Of a stretch of DNA of 64,000 nucleotides, positions 63,639 through 64,000 are shown in pieces (within the stretch, counting starts at the first letter, position 1; every line of letters begins with the position of its first letter). The stretch comes from Phytoseiulus persimilis. Its lineage: Eukaryota > Arthropoda > Arachnida > Mesostigmata > Phytoseiidae. Both the position numbers and the translations under genes were made by a program. The stretch is from the NCBI GenBank assembly GCA_037576195.1, contig JAQZDE010000067.1, forward strand, positions 1 through 64,000, in the 5' to 3' direction. The notes beneath the pieces were generated by a model. That model ran no database searches, was not told the origin of the DNA, and worked only from the letters and a program-made list of their open reading frames with translations.

Positions 63639-64000
63639 ATGGATTCGAAAGGCTTTGATGACGAGCATGTGTGCGATATAATTAAATTGTTTATCGATGA
63701 ATATGTTATCAATGACCGTACTTGGCTTGTGTTTGTCTCGCCGATCGACTTCTCTCGCTCCCGGTCAGCGGCGTTCAGCTTCCAGATTCACGAAAAAACA
63801 CATAAAAAATACGGACTCGCAAAGACCAGACTCCCTCAGGTCTCTGAATCAAACTGTTCCCTGAATCGAGGAGAACGGTCCGAATCCGCTTGTGTCATAG
63901 GATTGGACTCGTGCTCTCCTATCTGCGGGCTGGAAGGCTCTCAGAATATTCTGAACACTCTTTTGAAGAAGTTGAGGATGAAGAACCGACTGAGCAGGAC
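63639..64000 (+). CDS. Open frame running off the window end, unrecognised
   Basis: ATG at 63639 opens 120 codons without a stop to the last base. It begins MDSKGFDDEHVCDIIKLFID and later reads NILNTLLKKLRMKNR. No domain is recognised. The frame is longer than most chance frames here but not decisive. Sequence beyond the window would settle it. Confidence 0.3.
   Translation, partial: MDSKGFDDEHVCDIIKLFIDEYVINDRTWLVFVSPIDFSRSRSAAFSFQIHEKTHKKYGLAKTRLPQVSESNCSLNRGERSESACVIGLDSCSPICGLEGSQNILNTLLKKLRMKNRLSR

Overview
The window looks like a piece of an arthropod nuclear chromosome. Genes are split by many short introns with GT-AG borders, lie on both strands, and are separated by 1-6 kb spacers. 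Every identified protein is an animal protein. An intact selenocysteine-coding selenoprotein H gene argues against the insect orders that have lost selenoproteins. With the compact intron-rich layout and balanced base composition, a chelicerate (for example a mite) is my best guess. That is inference, not proof.

Layout. 1-7016: no recognisable gene. 7017-23709 (+): a nine-exon GRAMD4 gene (endoplasmic reticulum / mitochondrial GRAM-domain membrane protein) with two further candidate first exons. Its 5-kb intron carries, on the opposite strand, an intronless gene with an ALMS1-like C-terminus (18508-20535). 24738-29617 (-): a six-exon single-domain angiotensin-converting enzyme (peptidase family M2). 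29618-36623: little I can support. 36624-38573 (-): PSMD6/Rpn7 of the 26S proteasome lid. 39308-40124 (+): selenoprotein H with an in-frame TGA, plus a SECIS element at 40211-40276. 41196-41620 (+): a secreted one-domain Kunitz inhibitor. 42157-42862 (+): a possible 54-residue two-exon protein. 45876-51135 (+): the Hippo-pathway kinase LATS/Warts in seven exons. 52319-53260 (-): an unrecognised three-exon gene. 53909-54430 (+): UFM1. 55963-57035 (+): RCCD1-like RCC1-repeat protein. 58085-59007: a foldback DNA transposon flanked by TA. 59061-62832 (+): several well-formed exons of one or more unrecognised genes. 63639 to the end: an open frame running off the window.

The identified genes are mainly housekeeping or signalling genes (proteolysis, UFMylation, Hippo signalling, redox, peptide processing). 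They show no common pathway. Selenoprotein H and its SECIS are easy to miss because the protein is interrupted by TGA and its exons are short.
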